Position numbers and translations under genes: made by a program. Source: Terriglobia bacterium (GTDB taxonomy: Bacteria > Acidobacteriota > Terriglobia > JAJPHL01). Taken from it: a stretch of 64,000 nt of DNA. Shown here one piece after another: positions 17,070 through 25,838 of this stretch. The notes under the pieces were generated by a model that saw nothing but the letters and a program-made list of their open reading frames with translations, searched no databases and was not told where the DNA came from. The stretch covers positions 124,001 to 188,000 of the forward strand of contig JAJPHL010000071.1 of the NCBI GenBank assembly GCA_021325275.1. The letters are read 5' to 3'. Every line of letters begins with the position of its first letter. The first letter of the stretch is position 1.

Positions 17070-17111
17070 AAAAAGTTGGGGATAAAGGCACGCGCGGGTG
17101 CTCGCATGACC

Positions 17112-17795
17112 TCAGTCGTGCAGGACGACATCGAGGAGACCGCTGTTGACCGTCAAGTTGTCGCCTTGGTAGTCGATGAAACCTTGTTTCCGGAATTTAT
17201 TCATGAAGTGACTGACCCGCGAGCGCGTCGTGCCGACCATCTGAGCCAAGCTTTCCTGGCTTATGCTGGGCGTCACACGCTCGGCCTTGCTCTCCTTGCC
17301 GAAATGAGCCAGCAAAAGAAGAATCCTGGCGAGGCGCCGTTCACTATTGTTGAAGAGCTGGTCGACCAGATCCCCTTCGTATCGAATATTGCGAGTCAAC
17401 AGGTGCCGAACGAAGAGTTCGGCGACGTCGTGCTCTTCGTGAAGCATGCGGACCATCGCGGCCTTGTCAATCCGCGCGAGTGTGCAGTCCGATAACGACA
17501 CGGCGGACGCCACGCGCGACGGCTGGCCCGCCAGGCAACCCTCGCCGAAGAACTCGCCGGCGTTGATGACTGCCGTGATCGCGTCTTTGTTGTGAGCCGA
17601 CTTGACGACGAGTTTCACCTTGCCGGCACGCAGGTAGTAGAGCGAATCAGCGACCGATCCTTGGGCGAAGATGTTGCGATCCGGACTGGATTCAATAGCG
17701 GTGTTGCCCTCAGACATCCCCGAGAGAAGGCTATCCCAATCGGTCACGCGGGGATTTGTGCTGCTGAGAACGGTTTTTCCTAGCTTGTGAAACAT
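17112..17795 (-). CDS. Crp/Fnr-family transcriptional regulator
   Basis: A 227-residue regulator. Residues 20-145 form a cyclic-nucleotide-binding-type beta-roll (NIFAQGSVADSLYYLRAGKVKLVVKS, GEFFGEGCLAG). A long dimer helix follows, then a winged helix with SQESLAQMVGTTRSRVSHFMNKFRKQGFIDY as the recognition unit. The N-terminus lacks the cysteine cluster of Fnr, so it is not an obvious iron-sulphur sensor. The start at 17795 has GGAG seven bases upstream; 14 more codons are open upstream. It follows the DUF3309-like gene. The ligand is unknown. Confidence 0.92.
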   Translation of the reverse strand: MFHKLGKTVLSSTNPRVTDWDSLLSGMSEGNTAIESSPDRNIFAQGSVADSLYYLRAGKVKLVVKSAHNKDAITAVINAGEFFGEGCLAGQPSRVASAVSLSDCTLARIDKAAMVRMLHEEHDVAELFVRHLLTRNIRYEGDLVDQLFNNSERRLARILLLLAHFGKESKAERVTPSISQESLAQMVGTTRSRVSHFMNKFRKQGFIDYQGDNLTVNSGLLDVVLHD

Positions 17796-17810
17796 GAACA
17801 AACTCCATCT

Positions 17811-17829
17811 TTGGCAGGAGCCCTGCCAA
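17811..17829. repeat. palindrome between DUF3309-like and Crp/Fnr genes
   Basis: TTGGCAGG-AGC-CCTGCCAA is a perfect 8-base-arm palindrome. It also fits GG-N10-GC on the minus strand, but it is only 18 bases from the Crp/Fnr ATG, too close for a promoter with a ribosome site. An operator or attenuating hairpin is more likely. Confidence 0.5.
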
Positions 17830-17868
17830 GGTGACACACTTTAGTCTTCGCACCGGCGGTGCGTGTCT

Positions 17869-18027
17869 CTATCGGAAAGCGCCCAAGAAGTAAGCGATCA
17901 GAAGGATCAGCAGGATGGTGCCGAGCCCAATGCCCGCGCCGCCACCGCCGCCCCAACGTTGGTGTCCGTAGTATCCTCCGCCGCCACCAAACACCAGGAC
18001 CAAAACGATAATGAGTATCAGAATCAT
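17869..18027 (-). CDS. DUF3309-like tiny membrane protein
   Basis: A 52-residue protein: hydrophobic MILILIIVLVLVF, then a glycine-rich GGGGGYYG-H-Q-RWGGGGG linker, then LGTILLILLIAYFLGAF. The glycine/tyrosine linker between two short helices and the LGTILLILLI motif are like DUF3309 proteins, found next to stress genes in many soil bacteria. The ATG is preceded by AGGAGGAAAGTC. It is probably co-transcribed with the gene at 18052-18261 and perhaps the Crp/Fnr gene. Confidence 0.8.
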   Translation of the reverse strand: MILILIIVLVLVFGGGGGYYGHQRWGGGGGAGIGLGTILLILLIAYFLGAFR

Positions 18028-18051
18028 GTGACTTTCCTCCTGTTTTCTTTG

Positions 18052-18261
18052 CTATCTCTTGTTGGTTACCAGCAGCACCACGCCACCCAAAAGCACCAAG
18101 GCGCCCGCAATCGGCATGAATGGCACAGTGTGGGTCTGATCGCGAGTCGCGTGAATCGGTCCGATGTCGAGGACCTTTTCGCGAGTCGTGTACGTGGCTC
18201 CGCCCCACGCAAGGATGAGTAGACCAACGACGCACAGAATGATTCCAAGGGTTCGATTCAT
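18052..18261 (-). CDS. small two-helix membrane protein
   Basis: A 69-residue protein. The first helix is NRTLGIILCVVGLLILAWGG, then a polar loop of about 25 residues (YTTREKVLDIGPIHATRD), then helix PIAGALVLLGGVVLLVTNKR. The layout is like DUF3185-type small inner-membrane proteins. The start has AGAGGATT at good spacing. A near-consensus sigma-54 promoter lies 31-46 bp upstream. The loop should face the periplasm. Function unknown; the context suggests an envelope-stress role. Confidence 0.8.
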   Translation of the reverse strand: MNRTLGIILCVVGLLILAWGGATYTTREKVLDIGPIHATRDQTHTVPFMPIAGALVLLGGVVLLVTNKR

Positions 18262-18291
18262 AGCAATCCTCTTCTACTCAATGCTGTTAAG

Positions 18292-18307
18292 GGCACGAAG
18301 AGTGCCA
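18292..18307 (-). promoter_or_regulatory. near-consensus sigma-54 promoter for the 18261 gene
   Basis: Minus-strand TGGCACTCTTCGTGCC carries a perfect TGGCAC -24 element, GG-N10-GC spacing and GTGC at -12, 31-46 bp before the ATG. Confidence 0.7.
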
Positions 18308-18359
18308 CATGAGATCCGCTCCGTTAGTTGGAGTTACGCGCACAGGGCCGCCCCGAATC

Positions 18360-18372
18360 GGCAACTCTTGCA
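18360..18372. promoter_or_regulatory. TGCA-type site upstream of the 18261 promoter
   Basis: GGCAA-CTC-TTGCA lies 53 bp behind the -24 element. A GAGTTACGCG block at 18331-18340 is shared, in the same order and spacing, with the CsbD upstream region (30200-30209). Confidence 0.5.
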
Positions 18373-18389
18373 TCTGCCAAGGCAAGTTA

Positions 18390-19730
18390 CTACCGTCGGC
18401 CCGTGAGGGAGAGGAACATCCCAATTGACGCCACGCACATCACCCCGGTTGCAATCCAACCGGCGATCCGCAGCGGCTGGCCGAGAACAAACGGCCCCAT
18501 CACCTTGCGATTGGACGCCATGAGCATCACTACGACCATCACCGGCGTGGCCGCGATTCCGTTGAACACCGCGGACCAGAACAGCGCCTTGATCGGGTTG
18601 AGTCCCGCGAAATTCAGCGCCACACCGGCTCCGGTGACTAGCGCTAAAGCGGCATAGAAGCCGCGCCTTTGCAGCGGTTTCTTCTCCAGGCTGGCCTTCC
18701 AGTTCAGCGCATCGCAGATCCCATAGGCGGCCGAACCGGCCAGCACCGGAACGGCTAACAAACCCGTGCCGACAATGCCTGCCGCAAACAGCAGAAACGC
18801 GAAATGTCCGGCGAGCGGCCGCAACGCGCTGGCCGCTTGATCGGCGGTCTGGATATCGGTGAGTCCGTGCGCGTGCAGCGTGACCGCCGCGGTCAGGATA
18901 ATGAAAAACGCCACGAGATTGGAAAAGGCCATTCCGGCGTAGGTGTCCACGCCGATGCGCTCGAAGTTCTCGCGAGCTTGGCCGTGGGCTTTCAGAAGCG
19001 GTTGGTCCAATGCGTGGACGCCAATCTCTTCCACTTCCTGGGAAGCTTGCCAGAAAAACAGGTAGGGGCTAATGGTTGTGCCGAGAACCGCGATCAGAGC
19101 CGTGAAGTATCCTTTTCCGAAATGAAGCGGCGGCAGAACCGTGGCGCGCAGCGCTTCTCCCCACGGCACGTGGATGCTGAAGGCCGTGGCGACATAGGCG
19201 AACAGCGCCAGCGTTAGCCACTTGAGGTATTTCACATACGTCTTGTATGGAACCCACACCTGCAAACAGAGACAGAGCGCGCCAAATCCCAGCACGTACA
19301 TCGGCCACGGCCCAGGAACCAGCAACCGCGCCGCCGAGGCCATCGCGCCAATATCCGCGCCCAGGTTGAACACATTGGCCGCCACCAGCAATGTGACGAT
19401 GCCGTAGACCAACGGGCGACGGTAGCGGCTGCGAATGCTGCCGGCGATTCCCAAACCCGTGACGCGCCCCATTCGCGCGCTGATCGTCTGAATCGCCGCC
19501 ATCAGCGGATAGGAAAAGAGCATCGTCCACAGCAGGCCGAAGCCGAATTGCGCGCCGACCTGAGAATATGTGGCAATGCCGCTGGGATCGTCGTCCGACG
19601 CGCCGGTCACCAAGCCGGGGCCGAGTTTCTGGAACGCGCGGAAGAACGCGGTCCTTTTTGTTGCCGGCTCGCTCTTTGCCGATTCCGCCGGCGGCGATTT
19701 AGTTTTCAAAGTTGTCCCGCCGTGAATCAC
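18390..19730 (-). CDS. Nramp-like divalent metal transporter with altered metal-site motifs
   Basis: A protein of about 446 residues with 11-12 predicted membrane helices, beginning FFRAFQKLGPGLVTGASDDDPSGIATYSQVGAQFG, the position of the first Nramp helix. Canonical transporters have DPGN there; this one has DPSG. The sixth-helix motif (MPH in classical proteins) reads ISPYLFFWQASQEVEE. The family fold is clear, but these changes fit Nramp-related subfamilies with different ion selectivity, so the substrate (Mn, Fe, Mg or other) is open. The start is GTG at 19730; a TTG seven codons later is possible. It does not obviously share the sigma-54 control seen nearby. Confidence 0.85.
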   Translation of the reverse strand: MIHGGTTLKTKSPPAESAKSEPATKRTAFFRAFQKLGPGLVTGASDDDPSGIATYSQVGAQFGFGLLWTMLFSYPLMAAIQTISARMGRVTGLGIAGSIRSRYRRPLVYGIVTLLVAANVFNLGADIGAMASAARLLVPGPWPMYVLGFGALCLCLQVWVPYKTYVKYLKWLTLALFAYVATAFSIHVPWGEALRATVLPPLHFGKGYFTALIAVLGTTISPYLFFWQASQEVEEIGVHALDQPLLKAHGQARENFERIGVDTYAGMAFSNLVAFFIILTAAVTLHAHGLTDIQTADQAASALRPLAGHFAFLLFAAGIVGTGLLAVPVLAGSAAYGICDALNWKASLEKKPLQRRGFYAALALVTGAGVALNFAGLNPIKALFWSAVFNGIAATPVMVVVMLMASNRKVMGPFVLGQPLRIAGWIATGVMCVASIGMFLSLTGRR

Positions 19731-19734
19731 CAGC

Positions 19735-19830
19735 TAGCCGGGCAAATAAGATGGTGGCGCCGCTCTCAGCGTTCGGCGCCACCAAAGTTTTGCCGCGATG
19801 CCTTTCGATCAGGGCCGCGGACCGTTTACA
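19735..19830 (-). pseudogene. fragment of a histidine-kinase ATPase domain
   Basis: On the minus strand the bases translate to CKRSAALIERHRGKTLVAPNAESGATILFARL. This aligns with the end of the kinase at 33044-33706, which reads CRRAIERHRGEIWVAPEPESGTTVSFTL. DNA similarity to 33070-33140 is obvious by eye, including the shared stretch GCCGCGATGCCTTTCGATC. Only the last 30 codons of a HATPase domain remain, with no start, so it is a remnant left between the Nramp and DUF11 genes. Confidence 0.75.
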
Positions 19831-19843
19831 ACACTCCAACTCC

Positions 19844-22800
19844 CTACGGACAATCATGGGCTTGCTGATTCCCGAAAGTAAGGTTCGTGGACGGCGCGAA
19901 GAAGAGCACGTTCCCGTTCGCATCCCGAATCGTGAAGCCGAACGTGTCGTTTCGGCCTGGCTCACCTGCATCGGTGATCACAAAAGCGATGCTGACCGGA
20001 CCACTTTGCCCGGTGAATTGCCCCTGGCCCGTTGCCGTCAAAGTATTGAACGGAGCGGCAGGCGGCGCCGGAGACCCGACGTTGGGATCGAAAGTACACG
20101 ACGCGGTAGTCAGATCCGACAGGTGGAATTGACTTCCACCAATGTTGATCTCCAGGTTGTTCGGTTTCTGGCTGGGATCGCAATGCAGCTCGAAGCCGTG
20201 TGTAACTCGCGCTCCCTGAACGAAGATGCTGCCGCCCCCGGTAAAGCGCCCGCAAACTGAACCGGTCGGAAGGGGCGCCGGTGGTGGCGGCAGAATTGTG
20301 GTTACGTCAGAGGCACTGGCACCCGTGACGGTCGCGGTATTCGTTAGCGAAGTGCTGCAGATACCGGGCGGCACCGCGATTTGTTTGACCATGAAGCGCT
20401 GGTCACTGGCAACATGACTTTCCAACACGGCTCCCGTGGTCCGATCGAAGCGAGTGACCGAGGAGTCGCACCAATTGCTGGCCCAAAACGAAATGCCATC
20501 CGGGTCCAGAGCCATGCCCAACCAACAGTGGTCGCCGCTCACGGCGTTGTTAAAGGTGCCCACCAGATTACCGGCGGAGTCCAATTGAGTGATCAGCGAA
20601 AAATTCGCCACCAACATTCCTCCGTCTGCGAGCAACGAAAACTGCTGCGCGGCAGGATCAGGTAGTGGGACGACGTTGAAGTTCGCCATCTGAGTGTTGG
20701 TGCAGACGTTGAAGCGTTTGACGTCCGGTCCTTCCGAGGTATAGAACAACGTGCACGGGTCGGAGCCGAACGCCACGTGGCTGGCGCCGCGATTTTCCAC
20801 GGCGACATTGAACTTCGCCAGCGGATTGCCTAATGAGTCGAGTTGCACGACACCGGCGCTGCAATCCGAATTGCCGACAAAGGCATTTCCTTGCTTGTCG
20901 AGCGCAATCGACGTGGGATTGCAATCAAAGTTGTTCCCCAGCAAGCCAATGAGGTTGCCGTCGTGATCGAACCGCACGACACTGTTGCCTGTATAGTTGC
21001 TGCCGTACCAGTTCGTGACCAACAATTCGCCGGAAGCCGCAAAAGCCATGCCTTTGGCTTGACCATCGGTAATACCGGTCAGCACTTTGGCCAGCGACCA
21101 ATCGCGATGCCGCCATTGAACCGTGCCGTCGGCCATGGAAAGAAACAGATCTCCCGGTTGGAAGCCGTTGGGATCCTGAACATCGCTGCAAACCTGCGCG
21201 TTCGCGGCGATGTCAACCGTCAGGGTAATAATGGGAAAGCTCGCTCCCGCCGCCAGCGAATCGCTGCGCATACAGCCGAGGGGATCAAAGGGAGTCATCA
21301 GAGTGCAGGCCCATCCCGCTCCACTAATCGCGGTCGCGGTCATGCCAACCGGCAACTGGTCCGATACCAAAATGACGCCGCTGGTGGGTCCGGTCCCCGT
21401 GTTGGCGACCGTCAGAGTAAACGTGACTCCGGTATCGCCCAGGTGGAAATCACCAAAGTGACTCTTGGTGATCGTGAGCTGAGCCGGTTGAGGGGTAACG
21501 GTAACGCTATCCATGGCGGTGTCATTGGTCAGATTCACTTCGCCCCCGCCCGAGACCGTCGCCACATTTACGAACGTTCCGGCTGCTGCCGCTGCAACGT
21601 CGACGGTGACAATAATGGGCGGATAAGCGCCGCCCGCCGCGAGAACATCGCTTCGCGTGCAAGTTAGCGTTCCGAACACACAGGTCCAGCCCGACCCACT
21701 AATTGCCGTCGCCGCTAATCCTGCGGGGAAGGTGTCTGTGACCGAGACCACGCCAACTGTAGGAGCCGGGCCGATGTTGAAGACGGTGATCGTGAAGATA
21801 TCGCCCACGTCACCCTCGCGGAAGGTGCCTGCGTGACTCTTGCCGACGGTCAGGTCGGGCTGGGTGGGTGGAATCGTTGTTTGAATGATCGGTGTAGTGT
21901 CAGTAGCCGTATCGTTCGACAGGTTCACTTCTCCGCCGCCCGAAACCGTCGCGAGATTGGTGAGAACCGCCCCGGCATTGGAGGCAACATTAACGGTCAC
22001 GACAATGGCCGGGTAGCTGGCGCCCGCGGCGAGCGTGTCGCTGCGTGTGCAAGTCAACGTGCCTAACGTGCAAGTCCAACCGGCGCCGCCGATCGCCGAT
22101 CCAATCAGCCCGGCGGGAAGGGTATCGACGACCATCACCGAACCCATGGTGGGGGCGGGCCCGAGACTGGTAACCACCAAGGTATAGACATCCCCGGTAT
22201 CTCCTTGTCGAAAATTCCCCATGTGGTTCTTACTGATGGTCACGTCTGGCACTTGCGTGGCCGCCGGGGCAACGGTGATCGTGCAATTGCCGAGTGTGAA
22301 ACTGACAGAGGCGATCGCGACGTTGCCGGTGGACCCGCGCACGGCAACATACTTGTAATTCGGATAACCTGGAATCGAGAAAGGCGTGCCGTCCAACGTG
22401 ACATGGCCGGCCAGCAGCACGCCGATCGTCCCTAGCGTGTTGGAGCCGTAGACGTCGAAGCTCTCGCCCGTTTGCACGCTGGCGACGATCATTTGGGCAT
22501 TGTGCGCCCCGCTATCGATGGCGCCCGTCAAGTCGAGCTGAATGAAGTCGGTGTTATCGATTTCATTGTCTACGGTTCCAGCAAAACCGAGACCGTTTTC
22601 ATCCGGCCCGTCGTTTTTTCCGTAGAGCAGTTTAGGCGCGCCCGAGTTCAGAAAACCGTATGCGGTAATCGTGATGCCGTTCGCCGTGTAGCCCTGCGAC
22701 GTGCCGAGGGGCCCGGCAGGGATGCTCAAGTTCCAACTCGCCCCCGTGTTGAGGCAGGATTGCAAGCAATTCGAAATCACAGACGACCCCGATGCATCGG

Positions 22801-23146
22801 TGACCTTGATGCTGAAGTTAAAGGTGCCCGCGACGGTCGGCGTACCGGTGATCGCACCGGTCGCCGTGTTCAGAGTCAGGCCGGTGGGTAAAGCGCCGGC
22901 TCCCGCTGCGAAGACATACGGCATCACTCCGCCGCTTGCCGAAGCCGAGGAAGCGTAGGCCACGCCCACCTGACCCACACGGGTGGGACAGGTCAACGCA
23001 AGAGGCGCTGGCGAAGACACCGCTGGCGACATCGCCGGCGATGGCGCGGCCAGTAACGAAGTACTCAGAAACGAAGTACCAAGAATGGAGAAGATAGCAG
23101 TCAGGATGCGATTCACAGACGTTAACCCGTTTCTTCCGTCTCGCAT
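19844..23146 (-). CDS. DUF11-repeat secreted surface protein
   Basis: A protein of up to 1100 residues. After a signal peptide (about residues 12-34, ending LLAAPS) comes a putative Ig domain (SASGGVMPYVFAAGAGALPTGLTL, GTPTVAGTFNFSIKVTDASG). A beta-domain of about 180 residues follows, then three DUF11 repeats at roughly 300-640, each with a GDTGDVYTLVV-like opening and a GWTC-x-LGTLTCTRSD-LAAG core. Residues 650-960 hold NHL-like propeller strands (VVRFDHDGNLIGLLGNN, NAFVGNSDC). The tail is a beta-domain beginning CGRFTGGGSIFVQG. No LPxTG, PEP-CTERM or autotransporter end is visible, so it may be released. The start may be the GTG eleven codons downstream. Confidence 0.88.
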   Translation of the reverse strand: MRDGRNGLTSVNRILTAIFSILGTSFLSTSLLAAPSPAMSPAVSSPAPLALTCPTRVGQVGVAYASSASASGGVMPYVFAAGAGALPTGLTLNTATGAITGTPTVAGTFNFSIKVTDASGSSVISNCLQSCLNTGASWNLSIPAGPLGTSQGYTANGITITAYGFLNSGAPKLLYGKNDGPDENGLGFAGTVDNEIDNTDFIQLDLTGAIDSGAHNAQMIVASVQTGESFDVYGSNTLGTIGVLLAGHVTLDGTPFSIPGYPNYKYVAVRGSTGNVAIASVSFTLGNCTITVAPAATQVPDVTISKNHMGNFRQGDTGDVYTLVVTSLGPAPTMGSVMVVDTLPAGLIGSAIGGAGWTCTLGTLTCTRSDTLAAGASYPAIVVTVNVASNAGAVLTNLATVSGGGEVNLSNDTATDTTPIIQTTIPPTQPDLTVGKSHAGTFREGDVGDIFTITVFNIGPAPTVGVVSVTDTFPAGLAATAISGSGWTCVFGTLTCTRSDVLAAGGAYPPIIVTVDVAAAAAGTFVNVATVSGGGEVNLTNDTAMDSVTVTPQPAQLTITKSHFGDFHLGDTGVTFTLTVANTGTGPTSGVILVSDQLPVGMTATAISGAGWACTLMTPFDPLGCMRSDSLAAGASFPIITLTVDIAANAQVCSDVQDPNGFQPGDLFLSMADGTVQWRHRDWSLAKVLTGITDGQAKGMAFAASGELLVTNWYGSNYTGNSVVRFDHDGNLIGLLGNNFDCNPTSIALDKQGNAFVGNSDCSAGVVQLDSLGNPLAKFNVAVENRGASHVAFGSDPCTLFYTSEGPDVKRFNVCTNTQMANFNVVPLPDPAAQQFSLLADGGMLVANFSLITQLDSAGNLVGTFNNAVSGDHCWLGMALDPDGISFWASNWCDSSVTRFDRTTGAVLESHVASDQRFMVKQIAVPPGICSTSLTNTATVTGASASDVTTILPPPPAPLPTGSVCGRFTGGGSIFVQGARVTHGFELHCDPSQKPNNLEINIGGSQFHLSDLTTASCTFDPNVGSPAPPAAPFNTLTATGQGQFTGQSGPVSIAFVITDAGEPGRNDTFGFTIRDANGNVLFFAPSTNLTFGNQQAHDCP

Positions 23147-23369
23147 GATGGAGACGAATGCTCACTCAACCGTTATATCGGGCTGGGTCCGGTGACTTCT
23201 ATCCCGGACGGCTCGCCGTCGAGAGCCATAGCGCTCAAACGGCACAAAGCCGGCCGCACGCATCGATCCGCCAAAATGTTTGCTGGCCTGCGAATTCTTC
23301 TTCGCCGACTGTACCGAGCAGGTATCTATGCTTGCAGAGCAACCCGAAAGAGCATTTTTTTCTCGTTGC
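23147..23369. other. upstream region of the DUF11 gene
   Basis: About 220 bases without a gene. Inverted repeats are present: CGTCTC/GAGACG around 23139-23158 and GTCCGG/CCGGAC near 23188-23210. The folded look prompted a check for a cyclic-di-GMP riboswitch, but the conserved core was not found. The promoter of the DUF11 gene should lie here. Confidence 0.4.
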
Positions 23370-23987
23370 TCAGCTTTTCTTTGGTGTGGTCTTCGCGCTG
23401 GACTGGGGAGCGGAGCGTTTGATCGACGGTTTGCTTTGCCCGCTCCCTGAAGCCTCGGCGGGATACGTGATCACGGTGCCCCGGACTTTGGCAAACGGCG
23501 TGAGAGTGTGAACCCGACGGTACGTTGCACTCATGATGTCCTCGGTCCGAATTCCGCGAACCAGCAAAGCGTCTGCGATGAGTGAACGGTGGCAGCGCCA
23601 CGGCACCGCTTCAGCGCACATCAAGACGACTCGGCCTCGATTCGCCAAGCGGATCAGTTCCTCAAGGCTCTGTACGAATTCGGGCGTCTGCATGTAGTCG
23701 GCGTAACCTCGAAAAGAAGCATTTCGCCAGCCCACATTGTCTGAATCGCGACTCGTATGACGCAGCCCGCCGAGACCCGGCGCGTGAACATATCCCAGGC
23801 CGGCTTTGCTCAACGATCGTGGCAAGGAAGCCTTGTTGAACTGAGGATTGTGCCGGGAGCGCGGCACCGTGCGTACATCCACGACGCAAGTGGCCCCATG
23901 TGCCTGAACCAGGCGAATGAATTCGTCGAGCGCGTGCGTCGAGTGGCCAATGGTCAAGACCAGCGGCGGCGGCTTTTTCTTTGGCAT
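23370..23987 (-). CDS. DUF488 family protein
   Basis: A 205-residue soluble protein with the DUF488 signatures: LTIGHSTHALDEFIRLVQAHG at the start, VVDVRTVPRSRHNPQFNK, then LGGLRHTSRDSDNVGWRNASFRGYADYMQT and the cysteine motif VVLMCAEAVPWRCHRSLIADAL. The family is widespread and poorly characterised; the conserved Cys/Arg pocket hints at a catalytic or ligand-binding role. The C-terminal 30 residues are a Lys/Ser-rich tail. The start at 23987 has GGAAAAAG before the ATG. It lies downstream of the NnrS-like gene on the same strand. Confidence 0.88.
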   Translation of the reverse strand: MPKKKPPPLVLTIGHSTHALDEFIRLVQAHGATCVVDVRTVPRSRHNPQFNKASLPRSLSKAGLGYVHAPGLGGLRHTSRDSDNVGWRNASFRGYADYMQTPEFVQSLEELIRLANRGRVVLMCAEAVPWRCHRSLIADALLVRGIRTEDIMSATYRRVHTLTPFAKVRGTVITYPAEASGSGQSKPSIKRSAPQSSAKTTPKKS

Positions 23988-24030
23988 GCTTTTTCCAAGC
24001 ACTCCCCATCCGCGCGATCATTCTTTCGGC

Positions 24031-25359
24031 CTACATCGGTTCGGCTTGCCGAGGACGCGCAAATGTCACGAGTAAATTCAATGCAAAAAGTGTCACCGCC
24101 GCCATTTCGCAGACTGCCGAAACGGGTAGCCACGCCCAGGCTGCGCGGAAAATATCCTGATAAGCGAGGACTTCGGAACTGACGCGAAGGAAACATCCAA
24201 TTGTGAGCAGGAGCAACGCCAGGAACATCAGTTTGTTGCTGAACAAGATTCGCATTCCACCGAAGGCCGGCAAGATTCGCTGACCGACCGAAAAAACCAT
24301 TGTGGCCAAGAAGCCGACCGTCAGAGCGTGGCGCGACGCGCCCAGGATGCCGCGAGCCTCCACCGCCAGGGCGGCCCAAATCCCTAGGGTGGCTGCCACT
24401 GACAGCCACACGTAGGCCAGACGAACGAAAAAAGGAAAGCTGGTGTGAACTCCCTTGGTTTTTGCGGCACGCTGGGGCCGTTCAAACAGTCGGAGCGCAC
24501 CTGTAGCGGCGATCATTCCTCCCAGCAATAGCAGCCCTGCCGCAGTCGGCCACCCCGACAGGGCCAGGATTACGCCCGCGGAGTTGACGCTTATCGCCGT
24601 TAGCAGTATCCGCCCGCGCAATGGCGGCAATCCCAAAAATACCGACAGCCACTTGGCGCTGAAGCCCCAGACAAACGGGACCAGGAATCCCCACGTTTGA
24701 AGCACGAGAAAGCGCTGATCGAAATCAAAAGGCAAGTCGGGCGATGCGCCGCGAAAGGCCAGGAATAACGTAGCGCCGAGGTTGACGACCAAGGTGAGCA
24801 AGAGGCCGACACAACCGGCGATCACAGCGAAGACCCACTCTTCCAGTTTGCCGGATTCTGTTTTTCCAGAGTCTTGAGGCCGGTGGGCGGAAACGATGCG
24901 GAAGAAGATGAGAAAGGCAAGCAACTCGAGACCTGCCGAAACCGGCAGCATGATCCGCCATTGCCATTGGTAGACGCCGGTCAGCCAGCGAAGGGCCACG
25001 CCGGAAGTCCACAACGCCCAGGATGTCCATGGGGCCCACAACGCAAGGCGGTTCAGCCGGCGCATCTTGGGGATGGAATGGAAACCGATGCCAAGGATGA
25101 ACGTGCCGATCCAACCGAAGATTTGAGCGTGACCGTGCGCCTGCACCCAGGCATCGGAAACCGATCCCGGCGCCCGCTGGCTGCTGATCACGACCAGATT
25201 CCATACTCCCAGGAAGGTGCCAGGAAGGAGCAGGAACGCCAGCCCTGTTGTGATGTACACGATCAGCATGCGGGAGAGCTGGTTTTCTCTCGCTGCGGTC
25301 ACCTCGGGAGTCTCCGGCGGCCGACTGTTCTGCTTCGTCATCGGTGTAGATGCTTTCAT
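24031..25359 (-). CDS. NnrS-like multi-pass haem/copper membrane protein
   Basis: A protein of about 442 residues with roughly 12 membrane helices. The early motif WVQAHGHAQIFGWIGTFILGIGFHSIPKMRR holds clustered histidines like the NnrS family, which contains haem and copper and eases nitrosative stress. Later RHALTVGFLATMVFSVGQRILPAFGG carries another conserved His. The start at 25359 avoids overlap with the hemerythrin gene, whose stop is 11 bases upstream. It ends a run of cupin, hemerythrin and NnrS that diverges from the quinol NO reductase gene, which fits a role in NO protection. Confidence 0.8.
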   Translation of the reverse strand: MKASTPMTKQNSRPPETPEVTAARENQLSRMLIVYITTGLAFLLLPGTFLGVWNLVVISSQRAPGSVSDAWVQAHGHAQIFGWIGTFILGIGFHSIPKMRRLNRLALWAPWTSWALWTSGVALRWLTGVYQWQWRIMLPVSAGLELLAFLIFFRIVSAHRPQDSGKTESGKLEEWVFAVIAGCVGLLLTLVVNLGATLFLAFRGASPDLPFDFDQRFLVLQTWGFLVPFVWGFSAKWLSVFLGLPPLRGRILLTAISVNSAGVILALSGWPTAAGLLLLGGMIAATGALRLFERPQRAAKTKGVHTSFPFFVRLAYVWLSVAATLGIWAALAVEARGILGASRHALTVGFLATMVFSVGQRILPAFGGMRILFSNKLMFLALLLLTIGCFLRVSSEVLAYQDIFRAAWAWLPVSAVCEMAAVTLFALNLLVTFARPRQAEPM

Positions 25360-25370
25360 GCCGGCGTAGG

Positions 25371-25835
25371 CTATGTCTTCAGACGGTCCATTCGGATGGC
25401 CAACGTCTGCTGCTCCTCGCTGCGGAGGGTCCGATCCGCCCACGGCAAGAGGCGGTCTTCTTCGGCCAGGATGTGGGTTTGCACTAGGTCTTCGAACATC
25501 AGGCCAAGACGATGGAGTTCGGTCAGATCGCGTTCGCTGGGGGCATCTGACAAACGGGCGAGCAATGCTTCTAAGTCGCGTTCGGCGACGCGCGATTCTT
25601 CGTGTTGTTCGTCCATCTCCGCCAGTAACTTCGGATCGAATCCACGCACGGAGGGATAAAAGATCTCCTCTTCCTTCCGAAAGTGCAGGGCGGCCAGAGT
25701 CCGAATGGCCGCAAAATGAGTGCGGACCTCAGCCATCCGCGGCGCCGGAAGGTTGACCAACGCATCGCGAAGACCGTCGAGCTGGCTTTCGATCTGGCGA
25801 TGTTCCTGACGCAAAAGATCGGATGCTGCATTCAT
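25371..25835 (-). CDS. hemerythrin HHE-domain protein
   Basis: A 154-residue four-helix protein with hemerythrin-type iron ligands: LLRQEHRQIESQLDGL, HFRKEEEIFYPSV, MDEQHEESR and LVQTHILAEEDRLLPWA. The last motif (H-x3-EED) is characteristic. Such proteins bind a di-iron site and sense or scavenge O2 or NO, or help repair iron-sulphur clusters. It lies three bases after the cupin gene and 11 bases before the NnrS-like gene, and its transcript diverges from the NO reductase. The context therefore favours NO handling. Confidence 0.92.
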   Translation of the reverse strand: MNAASDLLRQEHRQIESQLDGLRDALVNLPAPRMAEVRTHFAAIRTLAALHFRKEEEIFYPSVRGFDPKLLAEMDEQHEESRVAERDLEALLARLSDAPSERDLTELHRLGLMFEDLVQTHILAEEDRLLPWADRTLRSEEQQTLAIRMDRLKT

Positions 25836-25838
25836 GGG

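Noticed and set aside
17813-17828. Sigma-54-type match before the Crp/Fnr gene
   Set aside because: It is 18 bases from the start codon and is fully explained by an 8-base-arm palindrome.
23160-23300. Possible cyclic-di-GMP riboswitch upstream of the DUF11 gene
   Set aside because: The region has hairpins, but the conserved core of the class I riboswitch is not present on either strand.
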